Part shown: positions 1 through 9,950 of the stretch, one piece after another | Layout: each line of letters opens with the position of its first letter | How positions within the stretch are numbered: position 1 is the first letter of the stretch | Origin: Haloarcula regularis | GTDB lineage: Archaea; Halobacteriota; Halobacteria; Halobacteriales; Haloarculaceae | Assembly (NCBI RefSeq): GCF_029338315.1 | Contig: NZ_CP119794.1 | Location: 2,666,001-2,730,000, forward strand | Direction of reading: 5' to 3' | DNA length: 64,000 bases | Translations under genes and position numbers: made by a program | The notes under the pieces: model-generated | The model's database searches: none | The model's input: only the letters and a program-made list of their open reading frames with translations | Told to the model about the DNA's origin: nothing

Positions 1-1
1 C

Positions 2-367
2 CACCCGCACGTCCACCTCCCGCTGCCCGGGTTCGACGGCCACGACCACGGTCACGACACCGTCTCGTATCTCAAGACCGGTCTCGTCGGCGCGCTGTTC
101 ACGCTCTCGCCGCCGGTGTCGATGATCGTCTTCTCTTCGACCCTGCTTCCCGACTACGGGTCGACCGTCGTCGCGCTCGCCGTCGTCACCTACGGCGTCA
201 CCATCACGGCCACGATGAGTCTCCTCGGTGCCGGCGCGGGCACGCTGTTCGGCCTCACCCAGTCGCGGAGCGCGACGTTCCACGGAGCCGCCCAGACCGT
301 CGCAGGCGTCGCGATAGCGGCGCTCGCCGCGACACTGCTGTTCGATTCCGTTCCGATGCTGTTGTAG
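2..367 (+). CDS. C-terminal part of a membrane protein, possible metal transporter (partial)
   Basis: The frame is open from base 2, so the start lies outside the window; the stop is TAG at 365-367. The visible 121 residues begin with a His/Asp-rich stretch (HPHVH, then HDHGHD), followed by about three hydrophobic segments (near residues 26-50, 55-80 and 98-121). A histidine-rich soluble loop before the last membrane helices is typical of NicO/UreH/HupE-type nickel or cobalt transporters, and a nickel role would fit neighbouring urea-type genes, but no diagnostic motif is complete here. The membrane-protein call is firm; the metal-transport call is inference. Confidence 0.5.
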   Translation, partial: HPHVHLPLPGFDGHDHGHDTVSYLKTGLVGALFTLSPPVSMIVFSSTLLPDYGSTVVALAVVTYGVTITATMSLLGAGAGTLFGLTQSRSATFHGAAQTVAGVAIAALAATLLFDSVPMLL

Positions 368-739
368 TGCTCCGATCGCTTCTCTGTCGAATCGTCGTCG
401 AATCGTTCGGTCATCGTCACCTCGCCGGCAGCGCCCGGAATAGGAGAATATCGCCGCTACTCCGCTCCGCAAGCAGAAATTCCGGACATATTCACAACTC
501 TCGGGTGTTTCTTCACTGATGTGTGGGTTTCTGGGCGGGTCCTAACATATCCTTAAACACAACCACGGCTATGAAGGTGAACATAATATTCGACTCGCAA
601 GCCTTAATTACATCCCCCTAAACGCCACGTGTGTGAACGAATTCATGGACGGACGTATCGCAGAATCCTCTCGTGGTGTTGAATCGTGCAGTAATTTCCG
701 AGAACTAGTTGACAACTCGACGTCCTCGGAGGTCGAGGT
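368..739. promoter_or_regulatory. Intergenic region upstream of urtA, probable promoter
   Basis: No gene is supported in this 372-base gap. It is much richer in A+T than the flanking genes between about 480 and 620 (for example TAACATATCCTTAAAC and CATAATATTC), as expected for a haloarchaeal promoter. A GGAGG at 728-732 sits seven bases before the ATG at 740 and supports that start. No operator could be defined. Confidence 0.4.
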
Positions 740-2026
740 ATGAGCGACCGACTCGTCAGCCGCCGTGGGTTCCTCTCGTCGTCGGCCGTCCTGGCCGGGA
801 CGGCACTCGCCGGGTGTTCCGGTGGCTCCGCGTCGAGCGACGACACTATCAAGATCGGCGTCCTCGAGGACCGGTCGGGTAACTTCGCCCTGGTCGGCGA
901 CCCCAAGCACAAGGCGTCGATGCTGGCCATCGAGGAGATCAACAACAACGGCGGCATCGACGGCAAGCAGATCGAGACGTTCTCGCCGGACCCGCAGTCC
1001 GACAACCAGCGCTATCAGGAACTGGCTTCCCGGGCGATTCGTGAGGAGGAGGTCGACGCCCTGTGGGCGGGCTACTCTTCGGCCACCCGCGAGGCAATCC
1101 GGCCGACCATCGACCGTAACGAACAGCTGTACTTCTATACGACCCAGTACGAGGGCGGCGTCTGTGACAAGTACACCTTCGCAGTCGGGCCGACGGCCCG
1201 CCAGCAACTCGGCATCGTCCTCCCCTACCTGCGCGAGGAGTTCGGCCCGGACATCTACACCATCGCGGCCGACTACAACTTCGGCCAGCTGAGTGCCGAT
1301 TGGGTCAAGGTTTTGGCAAACGAGAACGATGCCAACGTCCTCGGCGAGGAGTTCATCCCGCTCTCGGAGACGGACTTCAGTTCGACGATCAACAACATCC
1401 AGGAAGCCGATCCGGACTTCGTGATGTCGATGCTCGTGGGTGCGAACCACACCTCCTTCTACGAGCAGAAGGCCTCCGCGGGGCTCGAGGTACCGATCGG
1501 GACCTCGACGGCGATGGCACAGGGCTACGAACACCGGCGGATCGACCCCCCAGCGATGGCGAACATCTACGCCGGGGTCAACTACATGGAGGAGGTGCCG
1601 ACCGACAGCAACACCCAGGACGGTGGGTTCGTCGACCGGTACTTCGAGAAGTATCCCGATGCTCCATACCTCAACGAGGAGGCCGAGACCAACTACTTCT
1701 CGACGTATATGTACAAGGAGGCCGTCGAGCAGGCCGGCACCGTCGAACAGCCGGAGGTCATCGACGCCTTGGAGTCGGGTATCTCGCTGGGGTCCGAGCG
1801 CGCGCCGGAGGCCCCCGAGGGCGAGACCATCGAACTAGACGGGGCGACCCATCACGTCGATCACCACATGTGGGTAATGCGTGCCGACGACCAGCACAAC
1901 GTCGAGGCAGTCGAGAACCGCAAGATCCCCGAACAGTTCCTCTCGGAGACGGTTGGCTGTGACCTCCGTGAGGAAGTCGAGACCACGCAGTACACGCCGG
2001 TCGACTACTTCGAGGAGGCCCAATAG
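740..2026 (+). CDS. urtA: Urea/short-chain amide ABC transporter substrate-binding lipoprotein (UrtA-like)
   Basis: Extracellular solute-binding subunit of a branched-chain-amino-acid-family (HAAT) importer of the UrtA/AmiC/FmdD group, 428 residues, the usual size. The N-terminus is a twin-arginine lipoprotein signal (SRRGFL at 7-12, lipobox LAGC with Cys26), so the protein should be exported folded and lipid-anchored. The body starts with IKIGVLEDRSG and contains the family hallmark LYFYTTQYEGGVCDKY, then TIAADYNFGQ and NFVDRY-type segments of the Peripla_BP_5 fold. It heads an operon with two permease and two ATPase genes and then amidases, so the ligand is probably urea, biuret or another amide; the exact ligand cannot be read from sequence. 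A close paralogue lies at 8626. Confidence 0.9.
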   Translation: MSDRLVSRRGFLSSSAVLAGTALAGCSGGSASSDDTIKIGVLEDRSGNFALVGDPKHKASMLAIEEINNNGGIDGKQIETFSPDPQSDNQRYQELASRAIREEEVDALWAGYSSATREAIRPTIDRNEQLYFYTTQYEGGVCDKYTFAVGPTARQQLGIVLPYLREEFGPDIYTIAADYNFGQLSADWVKVLANENDANVLGEEFIPLSETDFSSTINNIQEADPDFVMSMLVGANHTSFYEQKASAGLEVPIGTSTAMAQGYEHRRIDPPAMANIYAGVNYMEEVPTDSNTQDGGFVDRYFEKYPDAPYLNEEAETNYFSTYMYKEAVEQAGTVEQPEVIDALESGISLGSERAPEAPEGETIELDGATHHVDHHMWVMRADDQHNVEAVENRKIPEQFLSETVGCDLREEVETTQYTPVDYFEEAQ

Positions 2027-2027
2027 C

Positions 2028-2909
2028 ATGGTCAATGGAATAAACCTGTTCTTCCAGTTCCTCGACAGCTTCGGGTTCATCGTGCTGGCTGCCATCGGTC
2101 TGGCAGTCATCTTCGGCATGATGGGCGTCATCAACCTCGCACACGGAGAGCTGATAATGATCGGTGCGTACGGGACCACCCTCGTGGCTAACGCCGGCGC
2201 GCCACTCGTACTCGCGATGGCCGCTGGGGTCCTCGCAGCCGCAGTTGCCGGACTGATAATCGAACGAACCATCGTTAAACGCCTTTACCATCGACCACTC
2301 GACTCGATGGTCGCGACGTGGGCGCTCGGCCTGGCACTCACACAGGTCGTCCGTATCATCTTCGGGAATTCGCTGTCCGGTATCGGGCTCCCGTTCGGGG
2401 CGATACGGTTCGGCGCGTTCTCCTACTCGATGTACCGGACGGTGCTGTCGGTCGTCGCGCTTGCCCTCCTCGTCGGTGCGTACCTCGTGTTCACTCGCAC
2501 CGAGTTCGGTATCAGGGCCCGTGCGACCATCCAGGACGCCGACACCGCACGTGCGATGGGTGTCGACACCGACCGCATGTACACGTCGACGTTCGTCATC
2601 GGGTGTGCGCTGGCCGGGCTCACCGGAGCGCTGTACGCGCCGGCTCTGTCTATCGTCCCGGGGATGGGGTCGACGTTCCTCGTCGAGGCGTTCGTCGCCG
2701 TCGTCACCGGCGGCACCTCCGTCCTGCTCGGGACGACCCTGGCGGCGGGTGTTCTGGGTTCTGCCGACGCCCTGTTCACGAACCTGTATGGAACCTTCAT
2801 CGGACAGGTCGCGATGCTTATCCTCGCCATCCTCATCCTCCGGTTCCTCCCGACCGGCCTCTCCGGCGCACTGGAGGACCTCCGCGAACGGATTGGAGGT
2901 GAAAACTGA
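2028..2909 (+). CDS. urtB: Urea/amide ABC transporter permease (UrtB/LivH type)
   Basis: Integral membrane subunit of the importer, 293 residues when started at ATG 2028, one base after the urtA stop; a longer upstream frame overlapping urtA is rejected because homology begins with MVNGINLFFQFLDSFGF. The LivH-type motif FGMMGVINLAHGELIMIGAY is in the first third and VTGGTSVLLGTT near residue 225 is the loop expected to meet the ATPase. About eight hydrophobic segments are visible. The stop overlaps the next start (TGATG at 2907-2911), indicating translational coupling. Confidence 0.9.
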   Translation: MVNGINLFFQFLDSFGFIVLAAIGLAVIFGMMGVINLAHGELIMIGAYGTTLVANAGAPLVLAMAAGVLAAAVAGLIIERTIVKRLYHRPLDSMVATWALGLALTQVVRIIFGNSLSGIGLPFGAIRFGAFSYSMYRTVLSVVALALLVGAYLVFTRTEFGIRARATIQDADTARAMGVDTDRMYTSTFVIGCALAGLTGALYAPALSIVPGMGSTFLVEAFVAVVTGGTSVLLGTTLAAGVLGSADALFTNLYGTFIGQVAMLILAILILRFLPTGLSGALEDLRERIGGEN

Positions 2910-4001
2910 TGGGCGAGAGCAGACTCCTCGGCCGGTTCGAGGGCCCCAACACCATCGGGAACTCACGGGGCTTCTGGATCGGGTTCGCGGTCGCGCTCGT
3001 CGGTGCGTTCGTGTACCCGCTGTTGGTCGGTGGGTACCAGGCCGGTAACACGGCCCTGTTTCTGCTGTATGCAATCCTCGGGCTATCGCTGTCAGTGGTG
3101 TGGGGCTACACCGGCGTGTTGAGTTTCGGTCAGGTGGTATTTCGGGTTCGCCGGCTACACGTTCGGCATCGTGAGTCTGAACCTCGGGAGCACGCTCGGA
3201 ATCACCGTCGCAATCCCGGTCGCGGTCGCCGTCGCCACGGTGGTCGCGTTCGTCCTCGGCTACTTCATGTTCTACGGCCGGGTCACCGGCGTCTTCGTGG
3301 CGATCATCACGCTCGTCACGACCGTCGTTATGCAGACGTTCATGGCCCAGACCGCTGGCTCCGAATGGGCGATTGGCGACGTCAAGCTCGGGGGGTTCAA
3401 CGGGATGCCGGGAATCCCCAACGTCGCCCTCGGCGTCGAGGGCGTGTCGATTTCTTTTAGAGGCATGACATTTTACTGGCTCGTGCTCGTCCTGCTCGTG
3501 GTCACCTACCTGGGCGCACGGGCGCTAGTAAACGGCCGATTCGGGTACGCGATGGTCGGCGTCCGCGAGGACGAAGACCGCATCGAGATGCTCGGGTACG
3601 ACGTCCGGCGCGTCAAACTCACCGTGTTCACGCTCGGCGGCGCGATATCGGGGCTATCGGGTGTGCTCTATGCCTCGTGGGGGAACTACATCGATCCGTC
3701 GGTGTTCACGCTGACGTTCGCGACGCTGCCCGTGATCTGGGTGACCGTCGGCGGTCGCGAGTCGCTGCTGGGCGCCGTACTCGCAACGGTCGCACTCGAG
3801 TGGTTCCGTCAGCAACTCTCTATCACCGGGAGCGAGTTCGCCCTCGTCGTCGTCGGCTTGCTCTTACTGTTTATCGTGCTCGTGGTTCCGGACGGCATCG
3901 TCCCGTACGTCCACGAGAAGGGTCTCGGGGCCTACCGGAAGTACACTGGTACGGACGACGACCGACCTGCCGGCACTCCGCAGGAGGAGATCGCAGAATG
4001 A
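2909..4001 (+). CDS. urtC: Urea/amide ABC transporter permease (UrtC/LivM type), frameshifted
   Basis: Second permease subunit, about 363 residues once repaired. It begins MGESRLLGRF at ATG 2909 behind a good ribosome site (GGAGGT at 2895-2900). The first 76 residues are normal LivM sequence up to GVLSFGQ, then the frame is lost near 3137-3142; the correct continuation FGFAGYTFGIVSLN resumes one frame over and runs to 4001. The break is one extra base or two missing bases beside a TTT run. The second part has the usual GVREDEDRIEMLGYDVRRVK coupling-loop region. The downstream half has normal codon use, so recent decay or a sequence error is more likely than an old pseudogene. Ends overlapping urtD (ATGA). 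Confidence 0.85.
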
Positions 4002-4799
4002 CACCAGATTCCGAACCGAAAGAGCAGTCCGGAGCCGTCGCGGGACCGAACGTTCGACAGACCCCGGCCGGTGATGCGACCGGCGTGGACACGGAGACGC
4101 TCCTGCAGACCCAGGGGCTTACCAAACGCTTCGGTGGCCTCACCGCCATCGACAGCGTCGACTTCGCAATCGAGGAGGGAGAACTCCGGTGTCTCATTGG
4201 CCCCAACGGGGCCGGGAAGTCGACCCTGCTGAAGCTCATCACCGGTCGTCACGAGGCGACCGAGGGGAAAATCTACTACGACGGGGCCGACGTGACCGAC
4301 CTCAGCCCTCACGAACGGGTGCGGCGAGGCATCGGTATCAAGTTCCAGTCGCCGGCAGTCTTCGACTCGCTCACTGCCGCCGAGAACATTCGCATGGCGA
4401 TTCAGCGTACCGAAGACGGCGATTTCTCCGAAAGCATCCGCTCGACACTCGAACGCGTCGGCTTACCCGAAAGGTGACGTCCAGGCGTCGTCGCTCTCCC
4501 ACGGCCAGCAGCAACGTCTCGAGATCGGGATGACCATCGCGCTCTCCCCCTCGCTGCTGTTGCTGGACGAACCCGTCGCGGGCCTCTCGATGGAGGAGCG
4601 CGAAGCGATCGCGGACCTCGTCCGGACGCTCAACGACGACGGCCTCACCCTCATCGTCATCGAACACGATATCGACTTCGTCGACCGTATCGCCGACCAG
4701 GTCACGGTGCTGAACCAGGGTGAGATATTCCAGGAGGGGAGTATCGAGGAGATCCGATCGGACGAAGCAGTCCGTCGAATTTACCTGGGGGACGCCTGA
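3998..4799 (+). CDS. urtD: Urea/amide ABC transporter ATP-binding protein (UrtD/LivG type), frameshifted
   Basis: Cytoplasmic ATPase subunit, about 267 residues. Translation starts at ATG 3998 inside the end of urtC. A Gly/Pro/Thr-rich extension of about 35 residues precedes the domain; Walker A GPNGAGKST is at 68-76, Q-loop region GIKFQSPAVF follows. At 4475-4477 the frame meets TGA after VGLPER; the correct sequence resumes one frame over as DVQASSLSHGQQQRLEIG (ABC signature LSHGQ), then Walker B LLLLDEP and switch His in IVIEHD. So the break at about 4470-4476 is one extra or two missing bases between normal halves. Family assignment follows from order in the operon and from LivG-type signature. 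Confidence 0.85.
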
Positions 4800-4800
4800 G

Positions 4801-5496
4801 ATGCTCACCTGCACCGACCTCACCGTCGGCTACGGGTCCACCCCCATCCTTCGGGATATCGACTTACACGTCGACGAGGGCGAAGTGGTCGGCGTTATCG
4901 GGAAAAATGGCGTCGGGAAGACGACACTGATGAAATCCCTCGTCGGGCTCCTCGACCCTACCGACGGCTCCATCGAGTACGACGGGACCGACATCACGGA
5001 CCTGCCGACAGACGAGCGTGCCAAGGCCGGTATCGGGTACATCCCCCAGAGCCGGGACGTCTTCCCGGACCTGACGGTCAGACAGAACCTCCTCGTCGGC
5101 GAGACGGTCAACGAGGACGTCGAGGAGCTGCTGTACGATACTGTCTACGAGTACTTCCCGATTCTCGAAGAACGTGCAGATCAGGCCGCCGGTTCGATGA
5201 GTGGCGGCGAACAGCAGATGCTCGCCATCGGACGTGCACTGGTCGGCAATCCGGACCTCCTCCTCCTCGACGAGCCAAGCGAGGGGATTCAGCCGTCGAT
5301 CGTTCAGCAGATTCAGCGTGACATCCCCGAGATCAGCGACGACCTCGGCATGACTGTCCTCTTCGTCGAACAGAACCTCGGCGTCATCCAGGCGATGTCC
5401 GAACGGTGTTACGCGATCGAGCGCGGGACCATCGTCGACGAACTCGGGTCCAGTGACCTGACCGACGACACGCTCGCCCAGTTCCTGGCCGTCTAA
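4801..5496 (+). CDS. urtE: Urea/amide ABC transporter ATP-binding protein (UrtE/LivF type)
   Basis: Second ATPase subunit, 231 residues, LivF length. Start is ATG 4801, one base after the urtD stop. Walker A GKNGVGKTT is at 34-42, signature MSGGEQQ, Walker B LLLLDEPSEGIQPS and switch region FVEQNLG are all present, the DEPSEGIQPS wording being typical of LivF/UrtE. The C-terminus is LTDDTLAQFLAV. Intact. It completes a five-gene importer with urtABCD. A decayed second copy of this gene type is recognisable at 14212-14376. Confidence 0.93.
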   Translation: MLTCTDLTVGYGSTPILRDIDLHVDEGEVVGVIGKNGVGKTTLMKSLVGLLDPTDGSIEYDGTDITDLPTDERAKAGIGYIPQSRDVFPDLTVRQNLLVGETVNEDVEELLYDTVYEYFPILEERADQAAGSMSGGEQQMLAIGRALVGNPDLLLLDEPSEGIQPSIVQQIQRDIPEISDDLGMTVLFVEQNLGVIQAMSERCYAIERGTIVDELGSSDLTDDTLAQFLAV

Positions 5497-5502
5497 CTCA
5501 CC

Positions 5503-7005
5503 ATGACACTATCCTTCGATCCGTACGAGACGACTGTTGCAGCGATTCACGAGGCCATGCGGGACGGCGATGTCACGAGCCGCGAACTCGTCGATTGGTA
5601 CCTCGACCGCATCGACGCCTACGACCGCGACGGGCCGGCACTCAACAGTGTCGTCACGGTCAACGACGCCGCCAGAGCCCGCGCAGCGGAGCTCGACGAG
5701 GCGCTCGACGATTCCGGGCTCGTCGGTCCGCTCCACGGAATCCCCGTGCTCGTCAAAGACCAGGCAGAGACCGCGGGCATACGGACGACGTTCGGGTCTG
5801 CGGTGTTCGACGACTACGTTCCCGAGACAGACGCGACGGTGGTGACACGGCTCAAGGACGCGGGCGCCATCGTGCTGGCGAAGACGAACCTCTGTGACTG
5901 GGCCGCGTCGTGGTTCGGCTACTCGTCGGCTACGGGCCGCACAAAGAACCCCTACGCACTCGACCGAGACCCCGGTGGCTCCAGCGCGGGCACGGGTGCC
6001 GGGGTCGCGGCCAACCTCGGCGTCGTCGGTATCGGTGAGGACACCGGGGGGTCGATCCGTCTGCCCGCCGGCTACTGCAACCTCTTCGGGATGCGCGTCA
6101 CGACCGGACTCGTGAGTCGGACCGGCTTCGCCCCGCTCGTGAGTCGCCAGGACACGCCGGGTCCGATGACTCGCACTGCGGCGGACCTCGCTCGCCTGCT
6201 GGATACCATCGTCGGCTACGACGAGGCTGACGTCTGGACCGGAGCGAACGCCGGCGTCGCGGACCAATCGTTCACCGACGCTCTCGATTCCGACGCACTC
6301 GACGGCGCGCGAATCGGCGTGCTTCGCCAGGCGTTCGGGGACGAGCGCAATCCCGAGTCGGCCCCGGTGACTGCCGTCGTCGAGGACGCGCTGTCGACGC
6401 TTGCGGACGCGGGCGCGACGCTCGTGGACCCCGTCTCCATCCCGGACCTCGACGAGCAGCTGGACGAGACGTCCCTCTACGTCCTGCAGAGCAAACACGA
6501 TCTCAACGAGTTCCTCGGCGGGCGCGAGAACGCTCCGGCGGACTCGGTCGCGGACATCGAGGCGGCCGGTGGCTGTCACGAACTCGTCGCGGACCTGTTC
6601 ACGGCGATGCTCGACGGTCCGGCTGACCCGGCCGACGTCCCCGAGTATTGGGAAGGCGTCGGGGCACAGGGGAAACTACAGCGGGACATCATGCAGGTTC
6701 ACGCCGAACACGACCTCGACGCCATCGTGTTCCCCGACGCGCCGGTGTTGCCCCCGACCGAACGGCACCTCCGGGACGGGACGTACTCGACCATGGAGTT
6801 CCCGACGAACACCGTCATCGCCTCGCAGTCCGGTTGCCCGGCCGTCTCGGTTCCCGGAGGGCTCACCGACGACGGAATTCCGGTCGGCCTCGAGTTGGTG
6901 GGGGTGCCCTATGACGATCACGCCCTGGTCGCGCTGGCCGGTGCCTACGACCAGGTCGCTGACACTCGCGAGCCACCGTCGACTGCACCGGCCGGCGACG
7001 GATGA
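5503..7005 (+). CDS. Amidase-signature family hydrolase
   Basis: Hydrolyses a carboxamide or carbamoyl bond releasing ammonia; cytosolic, 500 residues, normal for the family. The Ser-cisSer-Lys triad is visible as Lys85 (VLVKDQAET), Ser160 (PGGSSAGTGAG) and Ser184 (DTGGSIRLPAG), with the 24-residue spacing between the serines seen in family members. It starts six bases after urtE and overlaps the next amidase by four bases, so it belongs to the importer operon and probably acts on an imported amide. Candidate roles include a 1-carboxybiuret-hydrolase (AtzE)-like enzyme or a general aliphatic amidase; no AtzG partner is seen, so substrate is open. Confidence 0.88.
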   Translation: MTLSFDPYETTVAAIHEAMRDGDVTSRELVDWYLDRIDAYDRDGPALNSVVTVNDAARARAAELDEALDDSGLVGPLHGIPVLVKDQAETAGIRTTFGSAVFDDYVPETDATVVTRLKDAGAIVLAKTNLCDWAASWFGYSSATGRTKNPYALDRDPGGSSAGTGAGVAANLGVVGIGEDTGGSIRLPAGYCNLFGMRVTTGLVSRTGFAPLVSRQDTPGPMTRTAADLARLLDTIVGYDEADVWTGANAGVADQSFTDALDSDALDGARIGVLRQAFGDERNPESAPVTAVVEDALSTLADAGATLVDPVSIPDLDEQLDETSLYVLQSKHDLNEFLGGRENAPADSVADIEAAGGCHELVADLFTAMLDGPADPADVPEYWEGVGAQGKLQRDIMQVHAEHDLDAIVFPDAPVLPPTERHLRDGTYSTMEFPTNTVIASQSGCPAVSVPGGLTDDGIPVGLELVGVPYDDHALVALAGAYDQVADTREPPSTAPAGDG

Positions 7006-8378
7006 CGGACGTCCCGGCGACCTTCGACCTCGAGACTCTCCAGTGGGCCTATCGTGAGCGAGATATCACGCCGCGTGCGGTCGTCGAGACGGCGCTTTCC
7101 CGCGCAGAGAGTGACGAATCGCGAAACGTCTGGATAGACCGATACGACGAACGGGCTCGCCGGCGCGCCGCCGATCTCGCCTCGGTGGACCCGGCCGAGT
7201 ATCCGCTCTACGGTGTCCCGTTCGCGGTCAAGGACAACATCGACGTGGCCGGCCGACCGACGACTGCCGCCTGCCCGGCCTACGAGTACGTCCCCGAGGA
7301 CAGCGCGACCGTCGTCGAACGGCTGGCCGACGCCGGTGCGGTACTGCTCGGCAAGACGAACATGGACCAGTTCGCCACCGGTCTGGTCGGGACTCGGAGT
7401 CCGTACGGGATCTGCCGGAACGCACACGACCGCTCGCTCATCTCCGGCGGGTCCAGCTCCGGATCGGGCGTCGCCGTCGCCCGCGGTCAGGTTTCGTTTG
7501 CACTCGGTACCGACACGGCCGGGTCAGGGCGGGTCCCGGCGGCACTGAACGGTGTCGTCGGCTACAAGCCGACGCGCGGACTCGTGAGCACCGATGGCGT
7601 CGTCCCCGCCTGCCGGACGCTCGACTGCGTGTCGGTCTTCGCGACGACCGTCGCGGATGCCGCTCGGGTCGGCGACCTGCTCGTCGGCTACGACGACGCG
7701 GACCCGTACTCGCGGCCCGAGGCCGACGGCCTTTCAGTCACCGGAACCGCCCGCGACACGCCGACCATCGGTGTGTTCGAGCGCACCGAACACTTCGGCG
7801 ACGACGCGGCCAGAACACTGTTCGAGAAAGCCGTCCGCGGGGTCGAGGACGCCGGTGCCACGGTCGTCACCGTCCCCGAAGCGCCGTTCAGGGAGGCCGC
7901 GGAACTGCTGTACGGCGGTCCCTGGGTCGCCGAACGGTTCTCCGCCGTCGGTGACTTCCTCGAGGACCACCCGGACGAGGCCCTCGATGTCACGCGTGAC
8001 ATCATCACCGAGGGCGCGGACTACTCCGCCGTCGACTCCTTCGAGGCCATGTACGCGCTTCAGGAACGCCGACGACGGGTGCAGGCGGTATTCGAGGACG
8101 TCGATTTCCTGCTGACGCCCACGACCGGTACCACCTACACCGTCGATGCCGTGAGAGAGGCTCCAAAGGAGACGAACGCGACCCTCGGGCACTACACTGA
8201 TTACGTCAACCTGCTCGACCTGTGTGCGGTTGCCGTCCCGGGCGGGACTCGACCCGACGGTGCCCACCTCGGGGTGACGCTTGTCGGCCCCGCCGACCAC
8301 GACGCCTCGACCCTCTCGGTCGCCGACCGCCTGGTTCCCGAAGACTGCCGGTCGGTTCCAACCAGAACTGACGAATGA
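7002..8378 (+). CDS. atzF: Allophanate hydrolase-like amidase (AtzF amidase domain)
   Basis: Allophanate hydrolase converts allophanate (urea-1-carboxylate) to ammonia and carbon dioxide, the last step of biuret and cyanurate breakdown. The 458-residue protein has Lys77 (FAVKDNIDVAG), Ser151 (SGGSSSGSGVAVA) and Ser175 (GTDTAGSGRVPA). The stretches GRVPAALNGVVGYKPTRG and VVPACRTLDCVSVFA are the most telling: they are close to the allophanate-hydrolase subgroup rather than to GatA or general amidases. Bacterial AtzF is about 600 residues with a C-terminal domain; here only the amidase half is encoded. Start ATG 7002 overlaps the previous gene (ATGA), so the two amidases are co-translated. Confidence 0.82.
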   Translation: MTDVPATFDLETLQWAYRERDITPRAVVETALSRAESDESRNVWIDRYDERARRRAADLASVDPAEYPLYGVPFAVKDNIDVAGRPTTAACPAYEYVPEDSATVVERLADAGAVLLGKTNMDQFATGLVGTRSPYGICRNAHDRSLISGGSSSGSGVAVARGQVSFALGTDTAGSGRVPAALNGVVGYKPTRGLVSTDGVVPACRTLDCVSVFATTVADAARVGDLLVGYDDADPYSRPEADGLSVTGTARDTPTIGVFERTEHFGDDAARTLFEKAVRGVEDAGATVVTVPEAPFREAAELLYGGPWVAERFSAVGDFLEDHPDEALDVTRDIITEGADYSAVDSFEAMYALQERRRRVQAVFEDVDFLLTPTTGTTYTVDAVREAPKETNATLGHYTDYVNLLDLCAVAVPGGTRPDGAHLGVTLVGPADHDASTLSVADRLVPEDCRSVPTRTDE

Positions 8379-8625
8379 GAACTGCCCGATACCCTGTGGC
8401 TGGTCGTCATGTTCACCGGGCCAGCTGCCCGCCGATTCGCTCGGCATCGAATATTAGGTGTATTAGGACAAAACTCTTGCTTTAATACTATACATATGTT
8501 TAACAAAATCTTTAATATGTGCTTGCTATTAGCATCAAATGAGTATATGAGTGGAAGCATATCGAGAAAGTATCGCAAATATTGTTTGAACGTCAACCAC
8601 ATCTCCGCGCGGGCGGTGGTCGCCG
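8379..8625 (+). promoter_or_regulatory. A+T-rich leader upstream of the second binding-protein gene
   Basis: Bases 8440-8590 are strongly A+T-rich (for example TTTAATACTATACATATG and AATCTTTAATATG) between two G+C-rich genes in the same orientation. This suggests that the second substrate-binding gene has its own promoter and is not only read from the urt operon. No gene and no defined operator were found. Confidence 0.35.
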
Positions 8626-9950
8626 ATGACTGATGGCAAGCGCACTGACGGCGGGCTATCCCGGCGTGGATATCTCCGTACCAGCGGCGCCGCACTCGCC
8701 GCAATGACCTCGCTGGCGGGCTGCTCGGAGGGGAGCAGCAGCGGCGGCGACGGCGGCGACGGCGGCGGGGACGGCGGCTCGACCGGTTCGAGTGGGTCCG
8801 ATGACGACCCCATCACGGTCGGTGTCGTCGACGCACAGTCCGGCAACGCGGCACTGACGGGCACGCCGAAAGTCCTGGCCAGCGAACTCGCCGTCTCGGA
8901 GATAAACGACGACGGCGGCATCCTGGGCCGTGAGGTCGAGCTACTCACCCCGATCCCGAATCCGACATCAACACCTTCCAGCAGCACGTCCGCCGACTGA
9001 TAAACGAAGACGACGCCGACGCCATCTGGTGTGGGATTCGCAGTTCCGTCCGGGAGGCCGTCCGTCCGATAATGGACCAGAACGAGCAGCTGTACTTCTA
9101 TACGACCCAGTACGAGGGCGGCGTCTGTGACAAGTACACCTTCCCGATGGGGGCGACGGCGCGCCAGCAGCTCCGACCGGTCATGGAGCTTATGACCGAC
9201 AAGTTCGGCACGGACATCTACACCATCGCGGCCGACTACAACTTCGGCCAGCTGAGCGCCGACTGGGTCGAAATCCTCGCCGACGACATGGGTGCAAACG
9301 TGATCGGAGAGGAGTTCGTCCCGCTCTCACAGAGCCAGTTCAGTTCCTCGATCAACAACATCCAGGAGGCTGATCCGGACTTCGTGATGTCGATTCTCGT
9401 GGGCGCGAACCACGCTTCCTTCTACGAGGAGCGGGCCGCGGCCGGCCTCGATGTCCCCATGGGTACCTCGACCGTCATGGCGCTGCCCTTCGAGCATCTC
9501 CGTCTCGACCCGCCGGCCCTGCAAGACGTCTACGTCGGGGCCAACTACATGCAGGAGTTCGATACCGAGCGAAACAACGACTTCGTCGATCGGTTCTACG
9601 AGATGCATCCGGACGCCCAGTACCTCAACCAGAGCGCCCACAACAACTACTTCTCGATGCATCTGTACAAGAATGCCGTCGAGGAGGCCGGCACGACCAA
9701 CCAGGACGAGGTCATCGCGACCCTGGAGAGCGGCATGGATATCGCCGCTCCCGAGGGTGACATCTCCCTGCACGGGCCGACCCATCACATGTCACACCAC
9801 ATGCGGATCGCCCGCGCGGACGAGAATCACAACATCGAGGTTCTCAACGGCGAGGAGGGAGAGCTCATCGAACCCTCGTTCCTGCAAGAGGTCGGCTGTG
9901 ACCTGACTGAGACCGTCGAGACGACGCAGTACACGCCGGCGGATCTGTAA
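8626..9950 (+). CDS. Second urea/amide ABC transporter substrate-binding lipoprotein, frameshifted
   Basis: Paralogue of the UrtA-like protein at 740, about 441 residues after repair. Signal: SRRGYL with twin arginine and lipobox LAGC, then a long Gly/Ser/Asp linker before ITVGVVDAQSG. The frame is lost at a run of four C (8948-8951): one missing C restores TPDPESDINTFQQHVRRLI and continues into frame from 9000 to the stop at 9950 with DAIWCGIRSSVREAVRP and LYFYTTQYEGGVCDKY. DNA in the middle third is nearly identical to urtA (about 1123-1180 versus 9083-9140), whereas the ends differ. Likely a second ligand-specific receptor for the same permease. Confidence 0.85.

Noticed and set aside
2909..4800. 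Programmed frameshifting in urtC and urtD
   Set aside because: No conserved slippery heptamer or downstream structure, and the same kind of break occurs in a dozen unrelated genes, which fits sequence error better.
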